6,978 nucleotides of DNA from Planctomycetaceae bacterium (GCA_020426425.1 JAGQQB010000195.1:1-6978); one strand, 5' to 3'. Numbered from the stretch's first letter, positions 1 to 6,766 are shown. Notes: a model not told the origin generated them from the letters alone. Numbers and translations are program-made.

Positions 1-294
1 GTGGTTGGCCGTCAAGTCGAACGCCCCGGAGTCTGGAATTACGAATTGATCGCTGTAGACGCCAACATGGATGGGCGAGTCGAGCGATGGGGCTGCTAGC
101 ACTACGTGGTACCCCTCTCCTTCAGCAATGGTAACTCGCAGGGTGGCCCCGGTTGCTTTGCAACCGTTGGGGGCCGACAGGCCATGGAGGTTTTCATTTT
201 GGAGAAGCTTCCTGTCGACGGCGACGACCCAGGTTGGAGACCCGCCTGGCCCACCCTGTGCCGTGTTGGACCAGATCGTGCGTTCGTCGATCAC
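1..294 (-). CDS. Unrecognised protein, N-terminal fragment (gene runs off the left edge)
   Basis: An uninterrupted frame of 98 codons starts at a GTG (294-292) and reaches the window edge without a stop. The GTG overlaps the TGA of the membrane protein upstream in a GTGA arrangement, the same coupling style as the ATGA junction between the two preceding genes. A purine-rich GGGAG / GGGGAA stretch lies just upstream. The protein begins VIDERTIWSNTAQGG and contains a Gly/Pro-rich stretch at residues 14-20, followed by alternating hydrophobic stretches that suggest beta strands (for example LRVTIAEGEGYHVVLAAP, residues 52-69). No signal peptide or membrane segment is visible, so it would be cytoplasmic or peripheral. 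Third codon positions are mostly G or C, as in real genes here. I do not recognise the family. As the last visible gene of a repressor-ABC exporter operon it may be an accessory factor, but that is only context. The plus-strand frames over this stretch look like shadows. Confidence 0.55.
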   Translation of the reverse strand, partial: MIDERTIWSNTAQGGPGGSPTWVVAVDRKLLQNENLHGLSAPNGCKATGATLRVTIAEGEGYHVVLAAPSLDSPIHVGVYSDQFVIPDSGAFDLTANH

Positions 295-2438
295 CCCATT
301 CCCCACTCCCGTTCGCGGATGCAGCGGTAGCTCCACCATAGGCCGATGGCGCTGATCAGGGCTACTGGAATCGTTAATCCGGCCAGCCAGGTGATGGTCT
401 CATCGAGATGGCCCACACGATCTGAAGTCGAAACCGCGAAGTAGCTCACCACCTGGGCTTGAACGGAGAAGAAGCAGATGACCGTGGCGGGAATGCCGGT
501 GAGCCATTTGCGATGCGAGGTGTGAAACAGCAGGGCACCAAAGATCGTCAGGGCAATCAGACTCAGGGACCAGACGAACAGGGTGAGGGTCGCTGCCAGG
601 CTGTGTCCGCTGACAGGCCCGACGACCAAATGTCCCAACGGGGCAAGCGACAATGGCCAGAGTTCCAGCGTGATCGCCCAGGTCACGTCGCTGGCAAACT
701 GCTGGCGGGTCATTGGTCGCATGAACTCGACCGGCAGGTACTGTCCGCGCTGAACCCACATGCCTGTGGTCACAAAGGCAGTCATGACCGCCATCATGGA
801 GCACATGGCCCAGGCGAAGGGGAGTATGTCTTTGGGCACGCGGCCGGACCAGTACTGATACCCAATCATCGCGACGCCAAGCAGGAAGCCGACGATGAGC
901 AGGAGCCATGCACGCATCGGCAATCCGCGGCGCCATAGCCCAATTCGTGCCCAGGCGGAACCTGCGTGCCATGTCAACCGATCGTAGTCACCCAGTGGCC
1001 GCATCATGGCTGGGTACGCCTGCTGCGAGGTGTTCTGGTTCAATTGGAATGGCAACGGTGATGCCGCAGGATAGTTCTCGCCCAGGTCGCGAGTCGCGTA
1101 GGGCAAGTGCCGAATGCCGATGGACATGATCAGCAATTGAATCAACAACACACTCCCGCTGATCCACGGCGACAGGCCGCTCAGGTACCACGTGACCTGG
1201 GCTGGGAAGATGTCGTAGCCCAGCGTGAGCGGCGTGAAGTTCAGTCCCATCAGCAACGCGAAGATGATGGTTGCTGTGTACCGGACATGCACAGAGTGAC
1301 TGCACTGTAGCCAGTAGTACCCGCACAGGAACATGGGGACGTACAAGCAAACTGTAAGCAGTGGTATATGTGCGACATCCTCCAGTGGGGCCAACCAGCG
1401 ACTGAGGGCGAGTCCAACGAACAACAACCCCAAAGGAACCAGCAGGTGTGGCCTGGTGTAGCGCGGTACGACCATCGCCGCTGGCACGACGAACTGTGTC
1501 CATAGCTGAATCGCGATCGCTCCGGTGATGATGACCATGGTCAACAGGGCTGCAGAGAGTCGCATCTGCGGCTTCCGCGAACGATGGGCAAGCAGGGATT
1601 TGACCGGCGACAGCGCGGTGCGTGCTTCGGCCTGGGTCAGTCCGCACATGGGCCAGTCGGCGAAGACCCACTGCAGACGCGGATGCTCACGTAGTGAACG
1701 CAGGTCTTCGGCTGTGAGTCGATCTTCATCGGCAATGATGAATCGATGGTCTTGGTGCAGATTGAGTTCCCCTTGCTCCACGGTAAGGATGCGTAATCGG
1801 GGCAGGGAGGCGACGACATCAATCAACTTCGGCGTGAGAGGAACCCCTTTGAGTTCCAGATGCTCGACGGTTTGGAACGACCGCAGTTCGTCCACGCGGT
1901 CAGGATGCAGGGCGCGATCGAGCACTAAGGTCTGAATGTGATGTTCACGTCCGAATTGCTCCAGCATCCCGGGGGCGTACGTCAGGAACTGGTTTGAGAA
2001 GTAGGTCAGCTTGTCGAGTTTCGCCAGCGCCTGCATGTCGGCAGGGCGCATCAATTCAATCTCACCGTTCTTGTACAGGCTCCGGCCACTAAGGCTGAGT
2101 GCGTCGAGATTGGTGAACTGATCGATCTCGGGCGGCAGCATCGGGTCGCCGCGACTGTGATCGATATTGTGCAGGGTGAGCCCGCGCACTCGGGCAGGGT
2201 CGTGCTCGGCGAGAAACTTGTCGAACTCCGGTTCGCGGACGAACTCCAGCGAATGCCATGGTCGGGGGACGATGGCCAGTCGCACGACCTTCTGTGCTCT
2301 CCGGGTCCAGGAAAACCCGGAGGCAACCATCGCGATGGCCACCAATATCAGCAGCCAGAAGGCCGGCCGGTCGGCGTACGTGGCCGCCACGTGCCAGATT
2401 TGAGAGCGGAGACGTGTCTTGGCGGCAGTTGCATTCAT
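291..2438 (-). CDS. ABC-2 type membrane protein with an inserted leucine-rich-repeat domain
   Basis: A 715-residue membrane protein and the probable permease partner of the ATPase encoded just upstream. Residues 1-25 are short and basic, followed by a membrane segment at about 26-43. Residues about 50-285 form a soluble domain with leucine-rich-repeat-like strands: LTLHNID (87-93), LDALSLSG (111-118), IQTLVLD (168-174), VEHLELK (191-197), LRILTVE (215-221), LQWVFA (255-260). About eleven hydrophobic segments follow in two blocks, roughly 295-441 and 509-704, separated by a polar stretch (445-505). The segment FMRPMTRQQF (572-581), just before a membrane helix, resembles the short cytoplasmic motif common in ABC-2 permeases. 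The ATG overlaps the ATPase stop (ATGA), with GGGGAG 8 bases upstream, so expression should be coupled to the ATPase. The permease role is inferred from topology and position; the substrate is unknown. The repeat-bearing loop between membrane segments 1 and 2 is unusual for this family. Confidence 0.85.
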   Translation of the reverse strand: MNATAAKTRLRSQIWHVAATYADRPAFWLLILVAIAMVASGFSWTRRAQKVVRLAIVPRPWHSLEFVREPEFDKFLAEHDPARVRGLTLHNIDHSRGDPMLPPEIDQFTNLDALSLSGRSLYKNGEIELMRPADMQALAKLDKLTYFSNQFLTYAPGMLEQFGREHHIQTLVLDRALHPDRVDELRSFQTVEHLELKGVPLTPKLIDVVASLPRLRILTVEQGELNLHQDHRFIIADEDRLTAEDLRSLREHPRLQWVFADWPMCGLTQAEARTALSPVKSLLAHRSRKPQMRLSAALLTMVIITGAIAIQLWTQFVVPAAMVVPRYTRPHLLVPLGLLFVGLALSRWLAPLEDVAHIPLLTVCLYVPMFLCGYYWLQCSHSVHVRYTATIIFALLMGLNFTPLTLGYDIFPAQVTWYLSGLSPWISGSVLLIQLLIMSIGIRHLPYATRDLGENYPAASPLPFQLNQNTSQQAYPAMMRPLGDYDRLTWHAGSAWARIGLWRRGLPMRAWLLLIVGFLLGVAMIGYQYWSGRVPKDILPFAWAMCSMMAVMTAFVTTGMWVQRGQYLPVEFMRPMTRQQFASDVTWAITLELWPLSLAPLGHLVVGPVSGHSLAATLTLFVWSLSLIALTIFGALLFHTSHRKWLTGIPATVICFFSVQAQVVSYFAVSTSDRVGHLDETITWLAGLTIPVALISAIGLWWSYRCIREREWGMG

Positions 2439-3358
2439 CGTGTTGACTCCCCACCGATGGCGAAGGCTGCCTCATGTCCGCCGCACAGATCGAGGAAGAT
2501 CTCCTCCAGATTCAGATCGATCACCTCCAGTTTCGCGCTGTACCGCTCGGCGAGTTCGTCATACGACAACCGGTCCCGATCAACGCTCAGCAGCAGGTGC
2601 CGACCTTCCACACGCGAGTGAATCGCCAGCGGGCATTCCGTGGTTGCCGGAAAGTCTTCATCCCGAGTGAGACGCACGCGTTTGATACGGTCTTTGAGTT
2701 GATCGAGTTCTCCGTAGTAGGCGATCTCGCCCCCATGCATGATCGCGACATGCGAGGCGACACGTTCGACATCGGACATGATGTGTGTGGAGAACAGGAC
2801 GGTGTGTCGTTCGTCTTCCGCCAGTTCGATGAGCGACTGCATGAACTGTCGGCGTGCGGCGGGATCGAGACTGGCGACCGGTTCATCGAGAATGAGCAGT
2901 TCGGGATCGTGGCCGAGTGCGAGAATGGTCGCCAGCTTCTGACGTTGTCCAACCGAGAGTTTGCCGACTTGTTTCTTCGGATCAACGTCCCACACCTTGA
3001 GCCAGCGACTCACGCGGTCGCGGCTCCAGTGCTCGTAGAATGCGCCCACGTAATTGGCATGTGACTGCACTGGCATCCAGGGGAGCAGGGCGGGCTCCTG
3101 TGGCACGTAGCCCAGGCGATCTTTCGCCTTCACCGAAAGATCCCAACTCGGTTCCCCCAACAACTCGGACTTCCCGGCCGATGGCTTGAGCAGACCGAGC
3201 AGACACTTGATGAGCGTCGTCTTCCCGGACCCGTTCGCACCCAGAAGGCCCACAATCTGCCCTTGCGGGATCTCCAGGTTGATCCCCTGCAGGACTTCCT
3301 GATTTTCGAACGATTTGTGCAGTCGCTCAGTGCGCAGCACGATATTCGATGGACTCAT
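2435..3358 (-). CDS. ABC transporter ATP-binding protein, ABC-2 export type
   Basis: A 307-residue nucleotide-binding subunit that should power the membrane protein encoded downstream. All ABC hallmarks are present: Walker A GANGSGKT (40-47), Q-loop Q87 in YVPQEP, signature LSVGQ (134-138), Walker B LLILDE (154-159), D-loop SLD (163-165) and switch histidine H192 in FSTHIMSD. The signature carries Val in place of the second Gly, a variant seen in this export-type group. After about residue 215 there is a C-terminal extension ending in DLNLEEIFLDL (291-301), typical of CcmA/DrrA/YtrB-like ATPases paired with ABC-2 permeases. The start is supported by GGAAG about 7 bases upstream of the ATG. 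A 47-base gap containing two small palindromes separates it from the regulator gene, and its stop overlaps the next start. Catalytic residues are intact, so it should be active. The substrate cannot be read from the sequence. Confidence 0.95.
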   Translation of the reverse strand: MSPSNIVLRTERLHKSFENQEVLQGINLEIPQGQIVGLLGANGSGKTTLIKCLLGLLKPSAGKSELLGEPSWDLSVKAKDRLGYVPQEPALLPWMPVQSHANYVGAFYEHWSRDRVSRWLKVWDVDPKKQVGKLSVGQRQKLATILALGHDPELLILDEPVASLDPAARRQFMQSLIELAEDERHTVLFSTHIMSDVERVASHVAIMHGGEIAYYGELDQLKDRIKRVRLTRDEDFPATTECPLAIHSRVEGRHLLLSVDRDRLSYDELAERYSAKLEVIDLNLEEIFLDLCGGHEAAFAIGGESTR

Positions 3359-3368
3359 GAGTCATCTT

Positions 3369-3396
3369 CCAACTGAGTTGGGCACGTAAACGTGCC
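3369..3396 (-). promoter_or_regulatory. Two abutting palindromes in the leader of the ABC ATPase gene
   Basis: The gap between the regulator stop and the ATPase ATG contains two perfect inverted repeats sharing one base (3381). One is GGCACGT-AA-ACGTGCC (3381-3396, 7-bp arms). The other is CCAAC-TGA-GTTGG (3369-3381, 5-bp arms). In the minus-strand mRNA, the GG closing the second hairpin is also the beginning of the GGAAG ribosome-binding site, so folding could mask it. The first hairpin has no following U-run, so it is not a normal intrinsic terminator. It could be an mRNA stability or attenuation element, or a protein-binding palindrome in DNA. The structure is seen directly; the function is inferred. 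Confidence 0.5.
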
Positions 3397-3405
3397 GGGA
3401 CAGAT

Positions 3406-3792
3406 TCAGTCCTTCAGTACGCCATCCAGCACGCGCCGGATCTGTTCATCGGTCAGCCCCAGTTGTCGTCCGCGAACGACCGCCTGTTCCATGTGGGGCC
3501 GCAGTTCACGACTCCGTTCCGCCACCGTGCCGGTCGATTCGGTCGTTGCGATCGCCATACCGCGACCTCGGATCCGTTCGACGACTCCTTCCGCCTCCAA
3601 CCGGGCATACGCCTTGGAGACAGTCATCATGTTCACCCCCAGCGCGGTCCCCATTTCGCGGACACTGGGGAGCATGTCCCCAGCCTGCACCTGCCCCCCG
3701 ACCACCAGCGCGGCGACCTGATCCATCAACTGTCGATAGATCGGGACCCCCGACGAAGGGTGAATGTCAAATTGGGCCGGAGTGATTTGCAT
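3406..3792 (-). CDS. GntR-family transcriptional repressor, YtrA-like
   Basis: A 128-residue DNA-binding regulator. The N-terminal winged helix-turn-helix is classical GntR: GVPIYRQLMDQV (15-26), then LPSVREMGTALGVNMMTVSKAY-type recognition helices (41-62), ARLEAEGVVER (63-73) and the wing RGRGMAI (75-81). Only about 45 residues follow, predicted helical (SRELRPHMEQAVVRGRQLGL), with no large effector-binding domain. This architecture and length match the YtrA subfamily, whose genes usually lead ABC-transporter operons and repress them, as the arrangement here suggests. The frame is open upstream to 4005, but the ATG at 3792 is preferred. Family homology begins there, and the upstream part crosses the promoter and the heptad repeats and translates to low-complexity sequence. 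No Shine-Dalgarno precedes this ATG, and the predicted transcription start lies within a base or two of it, so the message may be leaderless. The inducing ligand is unknown. Confidence 0.92.
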   Translation of the reverse strand: MQITPAQFDIHPSSGVPIYRQLMDQVAALVVGGQVQAGDMLPSVREMGTALGVNMMTVSKAYARLEAEGVVERIRGRGMAIATTESTGTVAERSRELRPHMEQAVVRGRQLGLTDEQIRRVLDGVLKD

Positions 3793-3793
3793 T

Positions 3794-3817
3794 GGTGTAT
3801 TAGTATCGTAATACACC
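3794..3817. promoter_or_regulatory. Operator: perfect 9-bp inverted repeat, probable GntR/YtrA binding site
   Basis: GGTGTATTA and its exact reverse complement TAATACACC are separated by 6 bases (GTATCG). The site begins one base upstream of the regulator ATG. It covers the predicted -10 hexamer and most of the spacer, so a dimer bound here would block RNA polymerase. YtrA-type GntR repressors bind such AT-centred palindromes in their own promoters. The palindrome is seen directly; binding by this regulator is a strong inference from position and symmetry. Confidence 0.8.
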
Positions 3818-3828
3818 GGTGCAGTCAA
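3799..3828 (-). promoter_or_regulatory. Probable sigma-70 promoter of the gntR-ABC operon
   Basis: On the minus strand TTGACT (3828-3823) matches the -35 consensus in five of six positions. At 17-18 bases further lies TACTAA or ACTAAT (3805-3799), a weaker -10. Initiation would fall at about 3793-3792, essentially at the regulator ATG. The operator palindrome overlaps the -10 and spacer, as expected for autorepression. The -10 is imperfect, so the exact start is uncertain. Confidence 0.6.
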
Positions 3829-3837
3829 GTGGGTTTT

Positions 3838-3950
3838 TGGGGTGAGGGGTGGTGGAGGGTTGAGGGTGGAGAGTTGAGGGAGGAGCAATCTGACACCCGA
3901 CCCCTGGCACCCGACCCCTGGCACCCGACCCCTGAACCCTGCCCTCGCCG
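3838..3950. repeat. Heptad-periodic intergenic repeat A (purine arm, core, pyrimidine arm)
   Basis: On the plus strand a purine-rich arm made of degenerate 7-base units runs to 3885: GAGGGTT (3855), GAGGGTG (3862), GAGAGTT (3869), GAGGGAG (3876). A short core CAATCTGA (3886-3893) follows. Then comes a pyrimidine-rich arm of heptads CACCCGA / CCCCTGG repeated to about 3950. The arms can pair only imperfectly. It separates the divergent promoters of the gntR operon and the cytochrome gene. Bases 3851-3881 match the reverse complement of 6827-6857 in 27 of 31 positions. No coding signal was seen here. Repeats B and C share the layout. Confidence 0.75.
3894..3935. repeat. Three tandem 14-base units inside repeat A
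   Basis: CACCCGACCCCTGG occurs three times head to tail (3894-3907, 3908-3921, 3922-3935). The first two copies are identical and the third ends in A rather than G. Each unit is itself two heptads, so the 14-base period fits the 7-base rhythm of the surrounding spacer. Near-perfect copies suggest recent slippage expansion. Confidence 0.9.
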
Positions 3951-3958
3951 CCGTCGCG

Positions 3959-3987
3959 CTGACGGCACTGCGACGGATTGGTACAGT
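3959..3987 (+). promoter_or_regulatory. Candidate promoter of the cytochrome c gene
   Basis: CTGACG (3959-3964) and TACAGT (3982-3987) each match the sigma-70 hexamers in four of six positions and are exactly 17 bases apart. A TG sits one base before the -10, giving an extended -10 (TGG-TACAGT). Transcription would start near 3994, leaving a leader of about 62 bases to the ATG at 4056. The site lies just past repeat A. It is a moderate match only, found by eye. Confidence 0.4.
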
Positions 3988-4055
3988 GATGTCTCGGTCA
4001 GGCACGCTGTTGTCTGCTGCCCATGGTCCCCCCTGACTTTGCCCCGCCGTTGCTC

Positions 4056-5867
4056 ATGTTACGACTGCTTTGCTGCTGTGCCACTCTATTAACGTTCGCC
4101 AGTTCCGTCAGTGCCGGGACGTCGAACAGCCTGATGGATCTTTCACAGGATGGTCGGCTGCTCGCTTGTTCGAATCGCGATTCAGGGACAGTTTCGATTG
4201 TCGATTTGCAGAGTGGTGAGTTGCTCCGTGAAGTGCCGGTCGGTCGGCATCCTGAAGGGGTTTGCTTTCTGGGGGCGACGCATCAGTTGGTGGTGGCGGC
4301 GTATGCCGATGATGTCGTTGTCGTGCTGAATGCCGATACCGGCGAGATCGGTAAGCGAATCGATGTTGACGATGAGCCGTACGGTGTCGTCGCCTCGACA
4401 GATGGGAGCAAGGTTTTTGTGACGCTGGAGTTCCCTGGCAAAGTTGCGGAACTCGATGTCGCCGCAGGCAAGGTGAGCCAGGAGTGGTCGGTCGGTACCT
4501 TCCCGCGCGGCATCGCGCTCAACACAGATGGGCTGCTGTACATCACTGAGTATCTGAGCGGGGCGCTCAAACAATTCGAGCCGGCGAGCGGCAAGGTGCT
4601 GAATGCCGATGAGTCCGGCACGCATGTGACCGAGCATTGGGCGGGAACACCGGAGGACAGTCTCGCGCGACAGGTGGCGCTGCATCCTGTGAGTGGCAAG
4701 GCGTATGTCCCGCATCAACGCTCGCGTGTGACAGTCGCGCACGGGGCCGGGTCGATCTTTCCGTATGTGACCGCCATCAATACGCAGCCGGATTTCGATG
4801 TCGAGAAGAAACGGCGACGACGAATCCAGATGGACTCCTTCCGCGGGACGTACGTGGTCGCGAATCCCTGGGAGGTCGCCTTGTCGCCGACTGGTGATCG
4901 GCTGTATGTCGTCTTCAGCGGGACCGATGACATGTTCATCTGCGATGTGCTGGACGACAACTATCGCGAACTTGAGTATGCCGGTGGGTTGCGATTGGGG
5001 GCGAATCCTCGCGCGGTGCGTGTCTCCGCCGATGGCAGCCGCTTCTACGTTTACAACGCCCTCGACTTCACCGTGGTCGGCTACGATGCCGCCTCGCTGC
5101 AACAGGTGCTGTCGACAACAGTGACGAGTTGGCCGGGGACAGCGGAGGAACTGCTGGGCAAGAAACTGTTCTACACCGCGAACGCACCGATGACGCGGCA
5201 GCGCTGGATTTCCTGTTCATCGTGTCATCCCGACGGCGATGCCGATGGTCGTACCTGGCAACAGCCGGAAGGATTGCGCAATACGCAAGCAATGCTCGGG
5301 TTGAAACACACGCATCCCATTCACTGGTCGGCCGATCGCGACGAAGTCCAGGACTTCGAGATCACGATTCGCTCCCCGCTCATGCAGGGGCGAGGCTTGA
5401 TCAAGGGTAAAGTCAACGACGGACTCGGTGCCCCGAATGCAGGACTCTCCGCCGAACTCGACGCCCTCGCCGCCTACACCAACTCACACGGATTCCTGCA
5501 AAGTCCCTTCGCCAAACAGGGGCTGAGCGAATCGGCTCAGCGGGGCAAGGAGTTGTTCTTCTCCGCGACAACCAAGTGTGCAGAGTGCCATTCCGGAACG
5601 TATTTCACCGATCTGAAAATGCACGATGTCGGCACCGCCGCGACCGATCCGACCGAGAAGTTCGGACCCGAGTTTGACACACCAACGCTGCTGAGCGTGT
5701 ACCGATCGGCCCCCTATCTGCATCACGGTCAGGCGGCTACATTGGAAGAGGTCCTGACCACGCACAATCCCGACGACCGCCACGGTGTCACCAGTCACCT
5801 GTCGCCGCAGCAGATTGCCGATGTGGTTGAGTACATGAAGGCGCTCCCGCTGGAGGACATGCCTTAG
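4056..5867 (+). CDS. Secreted beta-propeller / di-haem cytochrome c peroxidase-like fusion protein
   Basis: A 603-residue exported protein. The ATG at 4056 gives a compact signal peptide (MLRLLCCCATLLTFASSVSA, cleaved before GTS). A start at 4023 is possible but adds an uncharged, proline-rich prefix. Residues about 22-360 form a YVTN/YncE-like propeller with repeats of about 40 residues, such as GTVSIVDLQSGELLREVPVG and VVVVLNADTGEIGKRIDV. The C-terminal third is a MauG/CcpA-type di-haem domain. The first haem site is CSSCH (387-391) in the context WISCSSCHPDGDADGRTW. The second is CAECH (508-512). HWSADRDEVQDFE and the late TPTLLSVYRSAPYLHHGQAATLEEV segment are typical of this family. The protein should act in the periplasm, attached to two c-type haems, as an electron-transfer protein or peroxidase-like oxidase. 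The substrate is unknown. No Shine-Dalgarno precedes either start. The reading frame is intact and diverges from the ABC operon. Confidence 0.9.
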   Translation: MLRLLCCCATLLTFASSVSAGTSNSLMDLSQDGRLLACSNRDSGTVSIVDLQSGELLREVPVGRHPEGVCFLGATHQLVVAAYADDVVVVLNADTGEIGKRIDVDDEPYGVVASTDGSKVFVTLEFPGKVAELDVAAGKVSQEWSVGTFPRGIALNTDGLLYITEYLSGALKQFEPASGKVLNADESGTHVTEHWAGTPEDSLARQVALHPVSGKAYVPHQRSRVTVAHGAGSIFPYVTAINTQPDFDVEKKRRRRIQMDSFRGTYVVANPWEVALSPTGDRLYVVFSGTDDMFICDVLDDNYRELEYAGGLRLGANPRAVRVSADGSRFYVYNALDFTVVGYDAASLQQVLSTTVTSWPGTAEELLGKKLFYTANAPMTRQRWISCSSCHPDGDADGRTWQQPEGLRNTQAMLGLKHTHPIHWSADRDEVQDFEITIRSPLMQGRGLIKGKVNDGLGAPNAGLSAELDALAAYTNSHGFLQSPFAKQGLSESAQRGKELFFSATTKCAECHSGTYFTDLKMHDVGTAATDPTEKFGPEFDTPTLLSVYRSAPYLHHGQAATLEEVLTTHNPDDRHGVTSHLSPQQIADVVEYMKALPLEDMP

Positions 5868-5869
5868 CA

Positions 5870-5981
5870 GGTTAGAGATGAGCGGTTAGAGGTTAGAGTG
5901 GGATTTGTTCGTTGCTTGTCGCTCCTTTCCTGGCCCCTAGACTCTGGTCGCTCGGCGTTTCCCATTCGCCATTGTCCTCCA
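5870..5981. repeat. Heptad-periodic intergenic repeat B
   Basis: It begins three bases after the cytochrome stop. The purine arm is GGTTAGA (5870), GATGAGC (5877), GGTTAGA (5884), GGTTAGA (5891), GTGGG. A non-repetitive core of about 30 bases follows. The pyrimidine arm has CCCTAGA (5935), CTCTGGT (5942), CGCTCGG (5949), then CCCATTC (5961), GCCATTG (5968), TCCTCCA (5975). The units differ from those of repeats A and C, but the 7-base period and the purine-core-pyrimidine order are the same. It fills most of the 149-base gap before lutA. A frame open through it to the lutA start is not considered coding. Confidence 0.7.
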
Positions 5982-6016
5982 GCAAGACTCGCACCACCCA
6001 GTCCCAACGCACCGCC

Positions 6017-6766
6017 ATGCAAGTTGCCCTGTTTGTTCCCTGTTACGTCGACCAGTTCTATCCCGATGTCGCGATGGCGACGCTCGAGTTGCTGGAGTCG
6101 CTGGGGTGTCAGGTGGAGTTTCCTGAGGCGCAGACCTGTTGCGGTCAACCGATGGCGAATACCGGTTGCTGGGACGATGCCCGACCGCTGGCGAAGCGGT
6201 TTATTGAGATCTTCAAAGACTTCGAGGCGGTCGTCTGTCCATCGGGTAGTTGCACGGCGATGGTGACGCATCACTACCACGATCTCGTCGGTCACGACGA
6301 CGCTTACGAATCGCTCCGCAAGAAAACGTATGAACTGACCGAGTTCCTGGTCGACATCCTGAAGGTCGAGTCACTCCCGGCCCGGTTTCCGCACAAGGTC
6401 GGACTGCACAACAGTTGTCACGGACTGCGGGAGTTGCGACTGGGGAGTTCCTCCGAACGGATGCTCCCGGCGTTTAGCAAGGCGCGGCAACTGCTCGCGA
6501 TGGTCGAGGGAGTCGAACTGGTCGAGTTGAATCGTAACGATGAGTGCTGCGGCTTCGGCGGAACGTTCGCTGTTTCCGAAGAGGCGGTCTCCTGCATGAT
6601 GGGGAATGACCGCATTCACGATCATCAACAGGCCGGGGCGGAAGTGATCACCGCTGGGGACATGTCCTGCCTGATGCACCTCGACGGATTGATCCGGCGG
6701 CAGAAATTGCCGGTACGTGTGATGCATCTGGCCGAGATCCTGATGGGGCGGACGAAGCCTGCGTAG
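6017..6766 (+). CDS. lutA: LutA/YkgE-type (Fe-S)-binding subunit of lactate utilisation complex
   Basis: A 249-residue cytoplasmic protein with two cysteine-rich CCG domains, matching the usual LutA/YkgE length of about 240 residues. The first domain has C9 in MQVALFVPCYVDQFYP, C41-C42-G43 in TCCGQP, and C74/C79 in CPSGSC. The second has C134 in HNSCHGLREL, C177-C178-G179 in ECCGFGGTF, and C218 in SCLMH. These cysteines hold iron-sulfur clusters in CCG-domain proteins such as LutA, GlcF and HdrB. LutA acts with LutB and LutC to oxidise L-lactate to pyruvate. The start at 6017 is chosen because family homology begins exactly at MQVALF; the frame stays open upstream to 5912, but that part lies over repeat B. 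There is no Shine-Dalgarno. The cytochrome gene precedes it by 149 bases, and no lutB or lutC begins in the 212 bases downstream, which is unusual. The substrate could be another 2-hydroxy acid. Confidence 0.9.
   Translation: MQVALFVPCYVDQFYPDVAMATLELLESLGCQVEFPEAQTCCGQPMANTGCWDDARPLAKRFIEIFKDFEAVVCPSGSCTAMVTHHYHDLVGHDDAYESLRKKTYELTEFLVDILKVESLPARFPHKVGLHNSCHGLRELRLGSSSERMLPAFSKARQLLAMVEGVELVELNRNDECCGFGGTFAVSEEAVSCMMGNDRIHDHQQAGAEVITAGDMSCLMHLDGLIRRQKLPVRVMHLAEILMGRTKPA

Noticed and set aside
71..355. Plus-strand frames at the left edge
   Set aside because: They are low-complexity and compete with a minus-strand frame that has good codon use and a coupled start.
459..938. Plus-strand frame of 159 codons opposite the membrane protein
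   Set aside because: It is highly polar, Gln/Gly/Asp-rich and without motifs, as expected from the reverse of hydrophobic membrane-helix codons.
2474..3064. Plus-strand frame of 196 codons opposite the ABC ATPase
   Set aside because: It lies antisense to the Walker B, signature and switch motifs of the ATPase and has no family features of its own.
3381..3396. GGCACGT palindrome as an intrinsic terminator after gntR
   Set aside because: No U-run follows the stem in the direction of transcription, and the downstream genes appear to belong to the same operon.
3894..3935. Tandem 14-base units as a CRISPR array
   Set aside because: The units abut without spacers and are far too short; this is a simple tandem repeat.
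3793..4005. Upstream extension of the GntR frame by 71 codons to an ATG at 4005
   Set aside because: The extension crosses the promoter, the operator and the heptad repeats and is low complexity. GntR homology and normal family length start at the ATG at 3792.
4182..5102. Long antisense frame (306 codons) inside the cytochrome gene
   Set aside because: The sense strand encodes a clear propeller with matching motifs. The antisense protein has no recognisable motif and is a typical shadow in GC-rich DNA.
5912..6016. Upstream extension of the LutA frame by 35 codons
   Set aside because: It overlaps repeat B, and LutA proteins normally begin at the MxVALFVPCYVDQFYP motif found at 6017.
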